A stretch of 64,000 nucleotides of DNA from Sycon ciliatum (GCF_964019385.1 NC_088645.1:32573517-32637516); one strand, 5' to 3'; positions 12,401 through 25,219 are shown, counted from the first letter of the stretch. The notes: generated from the letters alone by a model not told the origin. Translations and numbers: made by a program.

Positions 12401-12724
12401 GATAATTCAGAGAGCAGCACACCTGATTTTCTTGCCTGTGACCGTATCTTTTTTAAACTCCATGCATTCTGTGGAAGGTGCTGTTGTTAACATTCGACCC
12501 ACTCGTATATCGAGAGACACACGCAGGTCTCTTTCTCATCTTACAGCATTACACTTTGAATTTTTTCTCATCATTTTTACGTTTGTTGAAACCCATTTGC
12601 ATTGGATTCGATGTGGCAGGATCTTGATTTGCTGTGGAACGCACCTGTTACCTACCCTCTGTTAAAACGTACCATTGCCTATTACACACCTTGTGCAGAG
12701 CACGGGTGTATTGATCCACAGTGA
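9425..12724 (+). CDS. Type II single-pass membrane protein with proline-rich cytoplasmic tail and Cys-rich EGF-like ectodomain
   Basis: Exons: 9425-10400 (ATG at 9425, donor GTAAGT), 10733-11038 (acceptor after a pyrimidine tract, donor GTACGT), 11422-11477, 12241-12390 (donor GTTAGT), and tentatively 12620-12724 ending in TGA. Phases join without a stop (1, 1, 0, 0). Exon 1 encodes ~325 residues with Cys near the start and many Pro-rich runs such as PLPTPPP and PRSPSPPPF, suggesting SH3/WW ligands. Exon 2 has a basic stop-transfer-like stretch (KSESRRRTHN) and then a ~25-residue hydrophobic segment with AVAASIIMLLL, placing the N-terminus inside. The remaining exons supply many Cys (CICDCLDGW, GDCIRC, GCSGNATC) in an EGF/laminin-like spacing, with NxT/NxS glycosylation sites. 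No N-terminal signal peptide is seen. The last exon has a weak acceptor. A receptor or adhesion role is inferred; no named family is recognised. Confidence 0.65.
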
Positions 12725-12754
12725 AGTATGATCAAAGAATAAGTTCCTTGGATA

Positions 12755-12876
12755 AGGAGACGGGCAAAAATGTTACGAGTTATGACTAACTGTCCACCAA
12801 CGTTACCAGATCATACTTATACAGTCAGGTTTGGTGGACAGTTGGTCATAACTGGTAACATTTTTGTCCTTCTCCT
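12755..12876. mobile_element. Hairpin MITE (family M2), about 120 bp
   Basis: The arms GTTATGACTAACTGTCCACC and its near reverse complement (GGTGGACAGTTGGTCATAAC) face each other across ~20 bp, with outer ends GGAGACGGGCAAAAATG and CATTTTTGTCCTTCTCC. A second member lies at 48481-48592, where it is absent from the other block. Confidence 0.7.
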
Positions 12877-12899
12877 TTTCTTCTATAATTAAATTGGAT

Positions 12900-14023
12900 C
12901 ACCATCTGAGTTTCCCGGATAACAAAAGAATAATATTATCTTAACCATTGGGAGCACGCGTTACCACAGTTCAACTGTACATTTGCCTAATGTCAGACAC
13001 AGCGTCGAACAAGACAGTGTTCTTTGTATCTGAGGGACGTCTTATCCCACCACAGTTCACTACACTCGGGACTCGAATAACGTCCGTAATAAGCAAGAGA
13101 TTATCTTATCAGGGTGCGTGCAAAGTGATTTCAACTGTACTCATTGTACCGTCTTCAATGTTTTGTGTACACTCCTTAGTGCGTGGGTGGATACACTGGA
13201 AATGGCGTGGACTGTATTCCAGAAAATATTGACAGTCGTCAGTTTGAAGATTCATGGTAGGTATAGTGAGGACCGATCCCCCCCCCCCCCCCCCCCACCA
13301 AGATCCACTCCTTATGTGCTCCAGCTTCATCGTCTACAGAGCCGATCAATGGAGTTGGTTCGAGCATCATGTGTCTGAGTGGGGCTCGACGAGTTTGATG
13401 GCTGTGCCTCCCTGGCTTTTGTGGAGGCTAAGGTGGCCCTTTGGGCTTTGGCCCGTGATTGTGTGAACTTGAGCTATGCTTCTCTAGCTCTCTGATCGCG
13501 TGTGACTTCATCGTAAAATATTTGGGAATATTATTGGGATTATTTACCTTGTACTTCAACAACAATTTCATTCTGTGAGTTGCTTTCCAATCACAGCGAT
13601 CACAGGATTCTTCACGCCTGCAGGCATATTACGCAGTCAATGATTTCAGATTTATTCGCATAGCCCTGCATAACCAGTCCTTGCACTGATGTCTGCAGAA
13701 ACTGACGTAGATCTAGACTGGGAATCATGTGCGCTTTTGCTTTGTACAACACATCTTCTGTCACCATTCAAGCGTCCTGGCCTAGAATTGCTTCAGCCCG
13801 TACAGCCAGTCAAATAAAAAGTGATGTTCGGCCCAACCTGATGTATCTTCCGGGATTTGAGAAGCAATTGTGTCTAGAGGGGCTGCTTGGCTTGTTTATC
13901 GAACATCCCTTAAGGTGGCTCAATTAGAGATAATGATAATGACGAACACAGACTGTTCTCCACGTAATGTTCGATGGACTCAACTAATGCTGCTGCCGGC
14001 AACGTATGTTATAGGGTACCATA
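12900..14023. other. No gene recognised; poly-C tract
   Basis: A run of ~18 C at about 13279-13297 is the main landmark. Further 3' exons of the membrane-protein gene could lie here, but I could not support one. Confidence 0.45.
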
Positions 14024-14268
14024 AAGTGAACGATATTGGATTTAAAACGAATACCCGGAACACATAATATTCTAATTAAAGGTAGGACTAGTAAAAGGCG
14101 TTAGTATATGGGCAGCGAGCGGAGCAGTGTGATAGCATGTGCACATTGGACAAGTGCAGGTGAGAAAGATACACGTATGTGAGTGGGTATGCAATAAGGC
14201 CTTTATTAGTGCTAGCGTTTGATTGTTAGTGTGTCTGGTATCAGTTTTAGATCCAATATCGTTCACTT
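14024..14268. mobile_element. Fold-back MITE of 245 bp
   Basis: The left end AAGTGAACGATATTGGAT is repeated inverted at the right end (ATCCAATATCGTTCACTT, 14251-14268). Weaker complementarity extends the arms to ~40 bp. Confidence 0.75.
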
Positions 14269-14273
14269 CATGT

Positions 14274-14367
14274 GTCAATATATGAAATATAGAACGAGTA
14301 GAAGACTGAGGCGAAGCCGAGATCTTCTTAAAACGAGGCCTATATTTCATATATTGACCGATTATGG
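14274..14367. repeat. Short inverted repeat of about 93 bp
   Basis: TCAATATATGAAATATAG at the left is mirrored by TATATTTCATATATTGA at the right. It directly abuts the preceding fold-back element and may be a second tiny MITE. Confidence 0.65.
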
Positions 14368-14369
14368 GG

Positions 14370-15337
14370 GCAATAATATATTTATCACGACACGGCATAT
14401 CTAAACTGTTTTAGCTTTATCTATAGGAAGAAAGAAATGTGTGTGATGTTGACACGTGTATATTCATCTGATATGATAATTATTATCGTTACCTGTTGAC
14501 GCTCCAACAGTGCCCAATTTTAATCTACAGCATTATAACTCATTTGAAGAGTCCTACAAGAAGACCAATGATTGTGTGGGTTTAAGACTTGAGTGCGACG
14601 AGTTTTCTTACAATCGATGGCCATGTGAAGAAAACATGCCCCGCCAAAAAATAACAGTGTGAGGGGACACGTGCATGTAAAAGTTGGAAAACGTAACCGG
14701 AGTTCCCAATTTCCGTCCATAGGCGTAGTGCTAACGATTTCATCTCACTATACATTTCCGTCAGGATTGGCCAGCCAGAGTTTGTTGATTCAGTGCATAT
14801 TATGCCAGAATGATGACGCCATAGCAGGACCTTTTTTTTACTACTAGTACGTGTTCTGACCAACCTCCCGTAGAACAACATAACGTCGTGTGCGAGAGCT
14901 CAATCAACTCCAGTCGAACGTAACTGGAACAGTCGCACAACTGGTGCACACGTGTATATGCAAGTACATGTACATGTACAACTAGTAGAGTAAGCTTGAA
15001 CGTGTACCTTAAAAGTAAAAAATGTATGCATGCCAACAAAGAACAGAGTCAGAGTCATGACAAAACAGAGACAAACATTTCGGAGAAGAGGAGAAGAAAT
15101 ATGCATATAGGTTCTCGAAAAAACATGTTATATAAAGCTCTCTGGCACCATGACAAGTAGGGCTTGAGGTACATAATATGCTAGAGCCATAGCTAGTGCG
15201 CAACACATTCCAGGATTTGCAGGACCTCTTTCCTTTGACTCATCAAGAAGTAAGGTTCTACAAGGAAAGACACCCCTGACAGATATACATGCATATGCAT
15301 GTAAATATGCAATGCATGTTTATCTTCCCTGCCACCT
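14370..15337. other. Spacer without recognised gene
   Basis: The stretch is rich in ACATGTA-type palindromic words (near 14960 and 15290-15345). No supported exon is present before the left edge of duplicated block 1. Confidence 0.5.
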
Positions 15338-15595
15338 ACATGTACACGTACGCGTGGAAGAATCAAACTACATGTATATGAATTAATTGAGAGGGACTTG
15401 TATAGGGTCAAATAAGATTCACATCTACTCTCATTGTGACCTAGAAGGAGATGGCATAAATTCGAATGGCTGACAATGACACTGGATAGAGAAGACTATA
15501 ATTATGATTAATAATATTCTTGTATCTAGCAACTCTGAGGGATAAAAGAAGGCTTTGTTGGGCCAAAACTTGAAGCACAGTTGTAAAAACACAGT

Positions 15596-18500
15596 TCAGT
15601 GGACAGCTGCACGTTGAAAGAATGAGTGCGTTTCACTCAGCGTCATTTCCCCATTCACCCAGGCCATGATGCCGTCACGAACCGTCCTCGGAACTGTCTT
15701 GCGACTTTCTACCACTTCCCAGAATGGCCTGGTGCCTCTGGAGGCACGGAGAGCCGCCAAATTGAACAGCCCTCTGTCAGTGAAGTACTTGACGATGACG
15801 TGAAGCTCCTGCTTCAGATCAGCTTCTTGTCCAGAGTACAGTTGGAGAATGAAGGTGCGGACTGTGATAGATTCCTCTCCCACTGCATGGAGTCAGGGTG
15901 CAAATGAAGAAAAAGAAGATTCCAACCGGAAATGCACCAAGGGTCCAAAACCATAGAGCCCTATGTACCAACAGTTAGTCTAGAGGCTACTCTGGGGGGG
16001 GGGGGGAGGGGGGAGGGGAGGGTGGAGATATCAAGAAGGTGCCATTTCACTGTGCAGATGGGTCGGGTCAACGGGATTGTTCCCCAAACATAGAGCAGAG
16101 CATCTTTACTAGTATAATTATTAGGCTTCCGTTCACCCTGAGATTCATCGTGTGAGCTCACCTCGTACCCCCATAATGGTGCCCCTCCCAGTTGAGATAC
16201 TGCCTAAGAATGAACGAGGCCTGATCAGAACACACTTACCGTTCTCATCACGGGGGCTTAGTCTGCGGCCTCTTGTTCCCTGCACTCTGCGTAGCCGTTC
16301 TCTCACAGCTTCCTGGCAGAGCGTGTAGATCTCGTCCAGGATCGAAAGCGCTGTCCATTCAGCACCTTGGTTTCGAAGCAGCGGTGTGCAGCCTCCATGG
16401 CCAGTGACTGTATGACAGACATACAATGGACAACAGTGGCCAATCGTCACATTCAGACAACATGGTTGGCCTGACGGAAAGTTCGGGTTTTCCATTTATT
16501 TCCTGTTTGATAGATGAAGATGTAGGGGTTTTTTGTTGATTTCTGTGTGGGCTCAGTATCTGGAGAGATGACATTATAATATTCCGATGCGGGAACGTTT
16601 CTTCAACATTGCATCGGCCATACACTTGCACGGTCAAGCTTTTAGAATGTATAGTGTACAGGTGAAAGATGCATAACATGGCTTCTCGCCTTTGATGATA
16701 AGCCCATTGTACAATGACGCAATTTGTACCCTGAACACCCCACACAGGTGACACAGCCACCTGAGCATGGTCGTCTGGGGAGTTGTACATTGCTGATCCC
16801 AGCGTACTCACATGCATTACTAATACATTCCATATTTGGCAATGCACAATGGGCTTATTGAGGGTTTTCTTTCAATAGATTAAATCTGGAAAATAACTTA
16901 CCATCACGGAGAACGACATCGGCAGGGCTAAGTCTAAGTTCCTCTGGCGTCTTCCAGTTCGGAACTACTGGCTCGCAGCAATCAATGAGAAAGACAGGAT
17001 CTGTCGACTCACTGCTGCCATCAATAAGACTCCGTGTAAGTTGCTTTAGATCTTGTTCACTGTAGCCGTTCGCTACAGCACGAGATGTGTGCGTGAGAAT
17101 CCACACTCTCTTCGTCGAAAAGCCAGCATCACTAGCTTCTTCTGGGAGCACTTTTGCTAACAACAGCAACATACAATCAACAAATACACAGTACACAAAT
17201 ACACATACTGCAGTCATCATAGCAGTTAAAGTCAGGATTGTCCTCACAACATGAGCCATGAAGAAGGTGATCCTCCTCTTGTTGACCTCTATTCCTTACT
17301 TATACAAAATGTAATGGGGTAGGAGTAAGAGTGATCATACAATGTGAAGTCGAGCTCAAAGCAGGGGATTTTGTCGGGAAGGTTTCGGAAGCGTAAATAA
17401 AAAGTGCCCAACCAACGCCGAGGACCGCTGTCCATTCACAACATTGTTGCCTGTATACCATCAATTTTTCAAGCCCGTGCACGGGACAACAATGTGAGGC
17501 ACCTCCACAAGTGACACTGACTCACACTGCTATCTGGTGTTCACGAGGTGTTTGTCGCACTGTTAACGGAGCGTCTCTTTACGGTTGTATCTCTGGTGAT
17601 GTTTGTGCCTGGAGAGCACCATATATTTGGTGCTCTTCAGGCACAATCTTCCTCAGCCTACTCAAGCTCAACTGATGAGGGGTGGCATGAACACTGGAAA
17701 TACATTACTTGAAAGCCGATCTGCCTAGAGGGCATGCACATTCAATCACAATGTTGAGATCTCAAGATTTATGGATGGCACTCACGGTTGTACAGGGTTC
17801 GTAAGTATGAGCAGAACCTCAGGCACAGCTCCCTCATCTTCGGTTTCTGACGTGGGTCTAATAGGTCTTCGCCGCTGATCACAAAGGCCACAACCTGACA
17901 GCCGTCCAGTACAGTGTCGTAGTCGATGGGTTTCTGCTGAGGGACATGGCTTTTGTGCTCCTGCGAAACCTCTTCACCATCCTGAATGTGCCGATGGAAC
18001 ATGTTCAGGAGGACGTTGTTCGCTTCGTATGGATCCTGGAGTGCAACGGACGGCGTATCTATCACCTTCAGGTAGGGATTGATGCGATGATGGGTCACGT
18101 GACGAGTTGTACATCCAGCTAGTGTGCTGCGTGACATGAAGCGATGTGTAATGGCCTTCTCCATCAGCTCCACGAGTGCTGTTTTGCCTGACGAATCCAA
18201 GCCGAGAAGAAGTGCGTGCAGTGGCTCCATGCCGGGACCGAAGTAATCCAACACCTCTCGACACAGCTCCTGCTCCGCACCGACCGTTAGCCGTTTCCTC
18301 ACATCTGATATTTTGGCTTTCAAATCCGCCTTGGCAGCCACCCTTCGCCGATTTGGTCTTGTCAACTCGCTTTCTTTTTGATCGTCTGTTTTGTCCAGCG
18401 TCTCTGTCCGATGCTGTGATTCTTGGATAGGAACTTTCGTCGTTCCAGTTTCTACATGTGCTGGAGTGAAGAGCAGATAACAAAAACAAAAAAACATCCT

Positions 18501-20930
18501 GCTAGTTTAATCACCAACTTCTTCGCAATGAGCAACACGTAGAAGGCAAAATGGTATCCCAGTGCCCAATTTTCGTCGTCAATATTCCATTGAAGCAACA
18601 GAAGGATTCACTACATGCAATAGCAGCTCTTTAATTTATTTGATTAGCCAAGTATGAGCTGTTTTAATCATCTACTTCGGGCAGGGTATTATAGATACTT
18701 ACGAGTCTGTCGTGCCTTCGCCCAGTTCAGGTCGGAATCTGGTTGAAACTCTCTGACTTGTATCGGCTGATCCTGGCCCAAGCCCTATAAGCAGGCACAC
18801 CCAGAAGTAGAACGGGATACCAGTTAGAGAACAGCACAGATCATGTCTCTACGCTTTGAAAACATGAACTATTTGCATGTATCTGTATGGTCCAGCAGTA
18901 TCAATTTTGTCAGGCACTGCCACTGATAACAAGGCATGAAGCATGTGAATTTGACTGGTCAACAATCCCATGCAAACGCGTTGTGGCTGGTGCACGATGT
19001 AACCGACAATGGTAGGTTGCAAAACTGCACAATGGGAACAAGACTTGGCTAGGAAGGACACTGAAAAAGTTTAATATTCCGACGATTCGATGTCTTCTTC
19101 AAAATGAGGATGGTTAATGAAGCAGCACTCTTTTATTGAATGGAATTTTATGCATAAAGCTGGTGTAGGACGTCTGAAGGAGAGCAGTAAGTCTATGAAT
19201 TAACATATAGCCGAATTGTGAAACGCATTGGCGCCAATAGGTACTTGAATTGCACACTATATCACAAGAAGGAAGGATTTTCCCCTTTGACATCCAAAGA
19301 CCGTAAACATTCCAACCTGGTGACTAGCATTGTTGCTAGAAATATCAGAATACTCCGTTGTCGCCCCGGAAACGGAACGTCTCTGTAGATTTGAATCCCT
19401 GGGGATGTTTGGGCCAGAAGAGCAGTATAAGTGGTGCTCCTCAGGCACAATCTTCCTCAACCTAATCAAATTCCCCGAAACACGGTTTAGTGAGCAGGGA
19501 GTGGTGCTTTCTTGCAGATTTGGTGAGTGGACGGTTCGATGGACTTCTTCTGTGCCCTGGATGGCAGTCGTGAATTAATTGTCAAATCAAGTCGACGGAA
19601 TAGCATAAGCTTCAGTGTGGGGCGCAAACCATTTCCTAACAATCATCGCCAAAGTCGCAACCACTATTTCGTTTTGTTCTGCCCAGGGTGGGCTTGCGAC
19701 TAGCAAGTTTGGAGGTGACAGCATTGTCAATGATGGAGGGTCCTGGACGTCTGCTCCCATTGCTAACATTTTGCATACTTCGAAGTAGCTCGATAATGCA
19801 GCACAGATATAGTCTACAAGCGTGTAGATACGTAAATGATCATGGAAAAGAAAAGAGTTTTGACCGTATCTGAGCTGTATTATACCAATAGCCGTGAATT
19901 CTGGGGCAGAATATCAGAAATTCCGTGCAGAATTCTGGGGCTGAAAACAGTAAATTCTGCGGAAATTGTGCAATCCGCGGAATCTCGGAATTCACGGGGG
20001 ACAGATTATAGAGCCATGTGAAATGGTAGTATTTTTTGATTGGGCGAATACAGTTTATCACCTGGTGTTTTTCCAAGAACCCTGGGCACCGCGTGCTGAT
20101 TTGAGAATATTATTGTAACTTCTCAGTGTACACCTTGCCTAGTTTCTTGCATCCATACTACTCCGTATAAACTACAATTGCCAAAATTATCAATTACAAT
20201 ATCAGTATGACCTTCTCTGATGAGCCTTTGACAGGCGACGCAGCTGTCAGAAGGAAATATTATACCCATGACCCCTTTGTTGCTTGAAATTACTGGTGTG
20301 AGTAATGGCTACCGAGGGTAGCAATGGTCGGCTTTAGAGTGGAGAGAGGAGGAGAGTTAGTTTGTTGTATTATTCAACAGCCCAATGGTACCGTTGACAG
20401 TTTTATTGATATTCAGACTGACTTATTGAAATTTTAATCAGATTAGATAGAGAGGGAAGCAGCAGCTTTCGGCTGTGTACAGATCTTTCATTAGCGAGAC
20501 GTATTTCCCTGATGAATGTCTCTAGAAACTTGTTAGTAAACTTTATTATCCATCTTTTATTTTTGTTCATTTCTACGTCCAATGTCCGCTTTGCTGATCG
20601 CCATAATAAAGATATTTCATCAATGACCACACCAAAACTGCTTTGCTGGTGGTATGCTGCAGCAACGTCGTGTGCGGGCGGCTGGGGAGCACAGCTCTGG
20701 TGTGGTGGCTGATGAAATTCATTTAGTCATCAGATTCAACGTGATGATGCGGAGGTTGCGTGTTTCAACACGACGGGTTTCAGTAATTTACTTACCTGCC
20801 TAGGCGCAGCTCCTCTGTGACCCACTTGTCCTTGTCCTGCCCTGGGTCTCGAATGCTGTGGAAATCGACCATTGTGATTTCTGACCGACGCAGCACTTCC
20901 AGAAATACGCTCGCCTTGTTGATCAGCCAT
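15596..20930 (-). CDS. Gene A, block 1: P-loop NTPase/GTPase-like protein, six exons, ~531 aa
   Basis: Exons in coding order: 20796-20930 (ATG at 20928-20930), 18703-18784, 17786-18460, 16902-17156, 16240-16407, 15596-15882 (TGA at 15596-15598). All junctions are GT-AG and the phases (0, 1, 1, 1, 1) give one continuous frame. Exon 1 is polar and Gln/Arg-rich. Exon 3 has a Lys/Arg-rich stretch and then LLLGLDSSGKTAL, a Walker A motif (~159-166) of the ARF-like GLDxxGKT form. The usual DxxG is replaced by DTPS (~207-210), and the position of the guanine-specifying motif reads THTS (~319-322), so nucleotide specificity is uncertain. The C-terminal ~140 residues look helical. No signal peptide or membrane segment is present, so it is probably cytosolic. 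Divergent from gene B. The exact family is not recognised; an invertebrate GTPase of IFI44-like layout is one possibility. Confidence 0.8.
19480..19665. repeat. Partial copy of fold-back family FB1 (intron of gene A)
   Basis: The blocks GAGCAGGGAGTGGTGCTTTC, GACTTCT, ATGGCAGTCGTGA and GCGCAAACC match one arm of FB1 at 24545-24656. The related copy in block 2 is near 47800-47945. A detached arm-like piece containing GTGGTGCTCCTCAGG precedes it at ~19430. Confidence 0.6.
19891..19998. mobile_element. Palindromic MITE (family M3), block 1
   Basis: It begins GCCGTGAATTCTG and ends CGGAATTCACGG, with several internal AATTCTG/CAGAAT words, making an imperfect ~108-bp palindrome. It is shared with block 2 (48182-48289), so it predates the duplication. 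Confidence 0.7.
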
Positions 20931-21629
20931 CAGTTTTGCAATAAAAAGATCTTCATATAGGAGCTAAACTACAAAGTGTCTGGAGTCTTTGGTGCAAATA
21001 CCTCAAAAAGGGCAGAGCTTACTACACGGGGCAGAGCAACAGAGACCAAAAATCGTTCTGGTAACTCCGAGTTTCGTGTTTCAAAAAACACTCATCAGAC
21101 GTAGGAGCAAACAGAGAGCTCCACAATTTTCCATGTGGAATAAAATAATCTGTCCCTATATCTTCTCACGGCACCAGGCTGTACGTTTTTGTACTATTAG
21201 CAAGGCCCAGGAAATAGAAACAAACGCCGACCAGGAAATTCTTTCCACAAGTTTTAGTGTCAGAAGTAAGCTGTTGAACTCAGTCCACCCGCTTTGATGC
21301 TAAAGCTGATACGTTCACCGCTGCACATAAAACCACTTGCCAGTCACGAACATGTTAGCGCTGCCAGCAGGCCGACACGAGCACCTCTGCTCAAACGCTA
21401 GGCATACTGCGCATCACCCTCTTCAGCACGCACGTCCCCTAACCCTAGCAGTACATAGAGTGCCTGCAGCGATGTCCACACGTTCATTGTTTCCCGCCCC
21501 TCATGCGAAGTAAAGCTCCAGGATATCGAAACACGGAAAGCAACTCGGGAGAAAGCAAACTTTTCCGCTCAGTATTTTCATCATCTTCTGTTTCTTAGCA
21601 GTCGTCTCCTCTGAAGGGGGCTAATCGAC
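20931..21629. promoter_or_regulatory. Candidate bidirectional promoter region between genes A and B (block 1)
   Basis: This is the ~0.7-0.9 kb between the ATG of gene A (minus) and the first candidate exon of gene B (plus). No TATA box stands out. About 135 bp at ~20977-21112 is absent from block 2; it contains a GTAACTCCGAGTTTCGTGTT word also found near 4684, so it is a dispersed repeat inserted into the promoter interval of this copy. Promoter function is inferred from gene orientation only. Confidence 0.35.
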
Positions 21630-21803
21630 ATGGGATCCGAACAATCGGTAAGCATAAACGGATGTTACGCTTGATCTCCCGCTGGAGAAATAATGCTTTA
21701 TCAAAATTGCCATTGTCTCTCTGTACGCTGAACGTTTAGTTTCTTACGAAAGAGGTAACGGTAAGGAAAAGAAAAAGAGCTGGTTGCTGAGATGGAAAAA
21801 TGG
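21630..21803 (+). pseudogene. Candidate 5' exons of gene B (block 1), disrupted
   Basis: A short ATG exon (21630-21647, MGSEQS, donor GTAAGC) is followed by a segment ending in TGG|GTAAGT (21803). In block 2 the matching segment reads as helix-rich protein in two adjacent frames. Here it has lost 41 bp after GGTAACG and has further small deletions that bring stops into the frame. Either these exons are decayed, or they are 5' UTR and translation starts at the ATG at 21792. Confidence 0.35.
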
Positions 21804-24800
21804 GTAAGTTCAAAGTTGTTGTTCCACTAATGCAATGGTACAGTTTTAAACGGTCCTCAACCTGACGGAGCTTTGTGTTCATGGGAATTATCCGGCATTA
21901 TGTTTTGCTTGAACACAAACCTTGTTCCTGATGTAGATTAGCCGAAATTCAAATTGCTTGCTCAAGGCAATTGGCCAAAGTAAAGCTGTTATGTTTCACC
22001 CTTTTCCGTATGAAAATATGAAACTTCTATAGGCTGCTAACCTGTGTCAATCTTTAGTAAATGAGGTATCTGATTGCGAAAACGAAGTGAAGTGTGTCTT
22101 TTAGAGTTTCATGATGCTTCGATAGTCTACTTGCTGAGTGGGATAGTGTTTTTGTACTTCGCTATGCAGAGCTCAATGACGTCACTTGTCAGTTTGAGCA
22201 CTTCGACATGCTACATTCGGCCCTGGCTCAAATCTGGCTTTGGAGAAAAAAATGTATTGCTATCATGTTCGGCATCATTTTTTCTGTGCTGCGCTGGCGC
22301 ATGGCGAGTTCACAACGGACAGTTCTGTCCGCAGACTGAGTAGCGACATTTTTCTTTCTTTTCCTTTATCCAAAGACAACTTTATATGGCAAACATGAGA
22401 TGCAGCAAGGGAAGCGTGCACAACATGAATGAGATATTGAGGTTGTTTTCACCTGACATGGTTGGTCTACAGTAAAATGAAAATGTACGTTCCAGAACTG
22501 TGGTCCGTACAAGGTCTGGACATGTCCGGGAGGATGGGATTCGAATTTTCTACAATACAGTGAAACCTGTCTAAGACGACCACTCAAGGGACCTTGAAAA
22601 CGTGGTCTCTGCTACCAGGTGGTCTCCTTATCCAGGGTCATTTGAATGGAAATAGCGTCCCCTGGTCCTGGTATCAGTGGTCTTAAATGACAGGTGTTCG
22701 CCTTGAGAAGCGGTGCGTTCGCGTCTATCCTCCAACTGCGCATCCTCCTCTCAAGTTGGCTGGACGCTCGTGGTCTTGTACTAAATGCAAAGAAGAGCAA
22801 TGTATTGGTTTTTAACAGCAGCAGTGGGCAGCAGCCGGACGTGGTTGTACGCTGTCGAAATGATGTCCTTCCGCACACCACCAGCGCGAAATACCTCGGC
22901 ATCTTGATCGATGAACGAATGGCCTGGCAACCGCAAGTTGACCGGTGCATCTCACGCACTGCTAGGAAGATTGGTATTCTGTGGCGGGCGCGACGTTGCC
23001 TCACTCTAGCTAGTCGAAGAAAGTACTTCCTATCTGTCATCATGCCGGATTTGACTACGGATCGTCCGCCTATGGCTCTGGCTTGACCCACAACCAGCTA
23101 AACCGCTTGCAGGTGGCCCAAAACCGCGCAGCAAGGGCGGTGTTCGGACGACCACGATTTACCAGGGCCAGTGACCTCTTGGAGAGGCTCTCTGTTTATC
23201 GCGTGGACGAGGTATATCGCCAGAAACTGCTCGTGCTGGTATGGCGGTGCGTTCATAACCGTGCCAGTCCTCCTCTGCAGGCACTGTTTGTCAGCAACTG
23301 CGGAGCAACTCGCCTTCAGCGCAGTCTGGGCCTGCAACAACCAATAGCCAGAAGCCGAGCAGGCCAATGCCGACCGGCATCTCGCGGTTGCCTGTTATGG
23401 AACCATATACCTGACACGGTGCGAGCCATGGACAACATCCCAGCATTCCGCCGAGTTGCCATTCCCTACACGTTGTAGACTGCTACACAATTGGTCACAC
23501 CATGGTATTCAGTACCCACGAACTTTGCAAAGCCGCGCCGATAATATGATAATGTACCGTGGTGCATGCACCGATGGTACCACCACTTCGTAGACTGCCT
23601 CCCGTTCATTTCTGTGCTCCTGTCTTTATTCTCGTCAGCTGTGTACATCACTACGAAGTAGTGGTTGCGACTTCGGCGATGATTTGTAAGAAAGGGTTTG
23701 CTCCCCACACCGGAGCTCGCGCTATTCCGCCGACTTTACTTGACACTTGACTGACTCACGACTGCCATCCAGAGCACACGAGAAGTCCATCGAACCTTCG
23801 ACTCGGCAAACCTGCAAGAAAGCACCACTCCCTGCTCAATACACAGTGTTTCGGGGAATTCACCCCTCATCAGTTGAGCTTGAGTAGGCTGAGGAAGATT
23901 GTGCCTGAAGAGCACCACTTATATAGTGTCCTCCAGGCACAAACATCACCAGGGATACAAACTTACAGAGACGCTCCATTTCCAGCGCGACAAACACCTC
24001 GTGAACACCAGATAGCAGCGTGAGTCAGTGTCGCTCCTGGACGGTGAGACCAGACGTTGAGGACCCTCGGTCATTCACAACGCTGTCACCTCCAAACCAA
24101 CTAGTCGCAAGCCCGCGCTGGGCACAACAGTACGAAGTAGTGGTTGCGACTTCGGCGATGATTTGTAAGAAAGGGTTTGCTCCCCACACCAGAGCTCGCG
24201 CTATTTCGCCGACTTTACTTGACACTTGACTGACTCACGACTGCCATCCAGAGCACACGAGAAGTCCATCGAACCTTCGACTCGGCAAACCTGCAAGAAA
24301 GCACCACTCCCTGATCAATACACAGTGTTTCGGGGAATTCACCCCTCATCAGTTGAGCTTGAGTAGGCTGAGGAAGATTGTGCCTGAAGAGCACCACTTA
24401 TATAGTGTCCTCCAGGCACAAACATCACCAGGGATACAAACTTACAGAGACGCTCCATTTCCAGCGCGACAAACACCTCGTGAACACCAGATAGCAGCGT
24501 GAGTCAGTGTCGCTCCTGGACGGTGAGACCAGACGTTGAGGACCCTCGGTTCGTTGGACTTCTCGTGTGCTCTGGATGGCAGTCGTGAGTCAGTCAAGTG
24601 TCAAGTAAAGTCGGCTGAATAGCGCGAGCTCCGGTGTGGGGAGCAAACCCTTTCTTAGCTGTGTACATCAGCAGTTCAATTCTGTGCTCCAGTCCTCTTT
24701 ATTCTCGTGAGCTGTGTACTTGTTTTGCTGTTTGTTTGGTTTATTTGAATTTGCTCAGTAACCGTGTACTTCAGCTATTCTCTCCTCCCTCTTCTGAATT

Positions 24801-25182
24801 TGACTCTCAGCTGGCCTTCTCTCCTCCCATCCCCTTACATTGTATTGGGCCTCCGCAGCTCCCCCCCCCCCCCCCCCCTCCACGCACACACTACATTGTC
24901 ACATAGCACAACTCAACCATTCGCTACCCTGTTATTGAGCACCCCTGCTCGTTTGGTCTCGCGAATCCAAATAAAATCAATCAATCAATCCTGGAGTTGC
25001 TTTTATATTCTTCCAATCTGAGGGCTCCACGGAAGAAGACGGTGACCAGGCATGATGACTTCGCACATCTGTCGCTATGCTCCTTCACGAGACCTGTTTC
25101 TATTTTATTTCTTTATTGAGGGATCAGCGTTCCTTTTGGCCGTCTGAGTAACTCAATAATATTGTAACTCATTATGTGTGGG

Positions 25183-25219
<37 letters not shown>

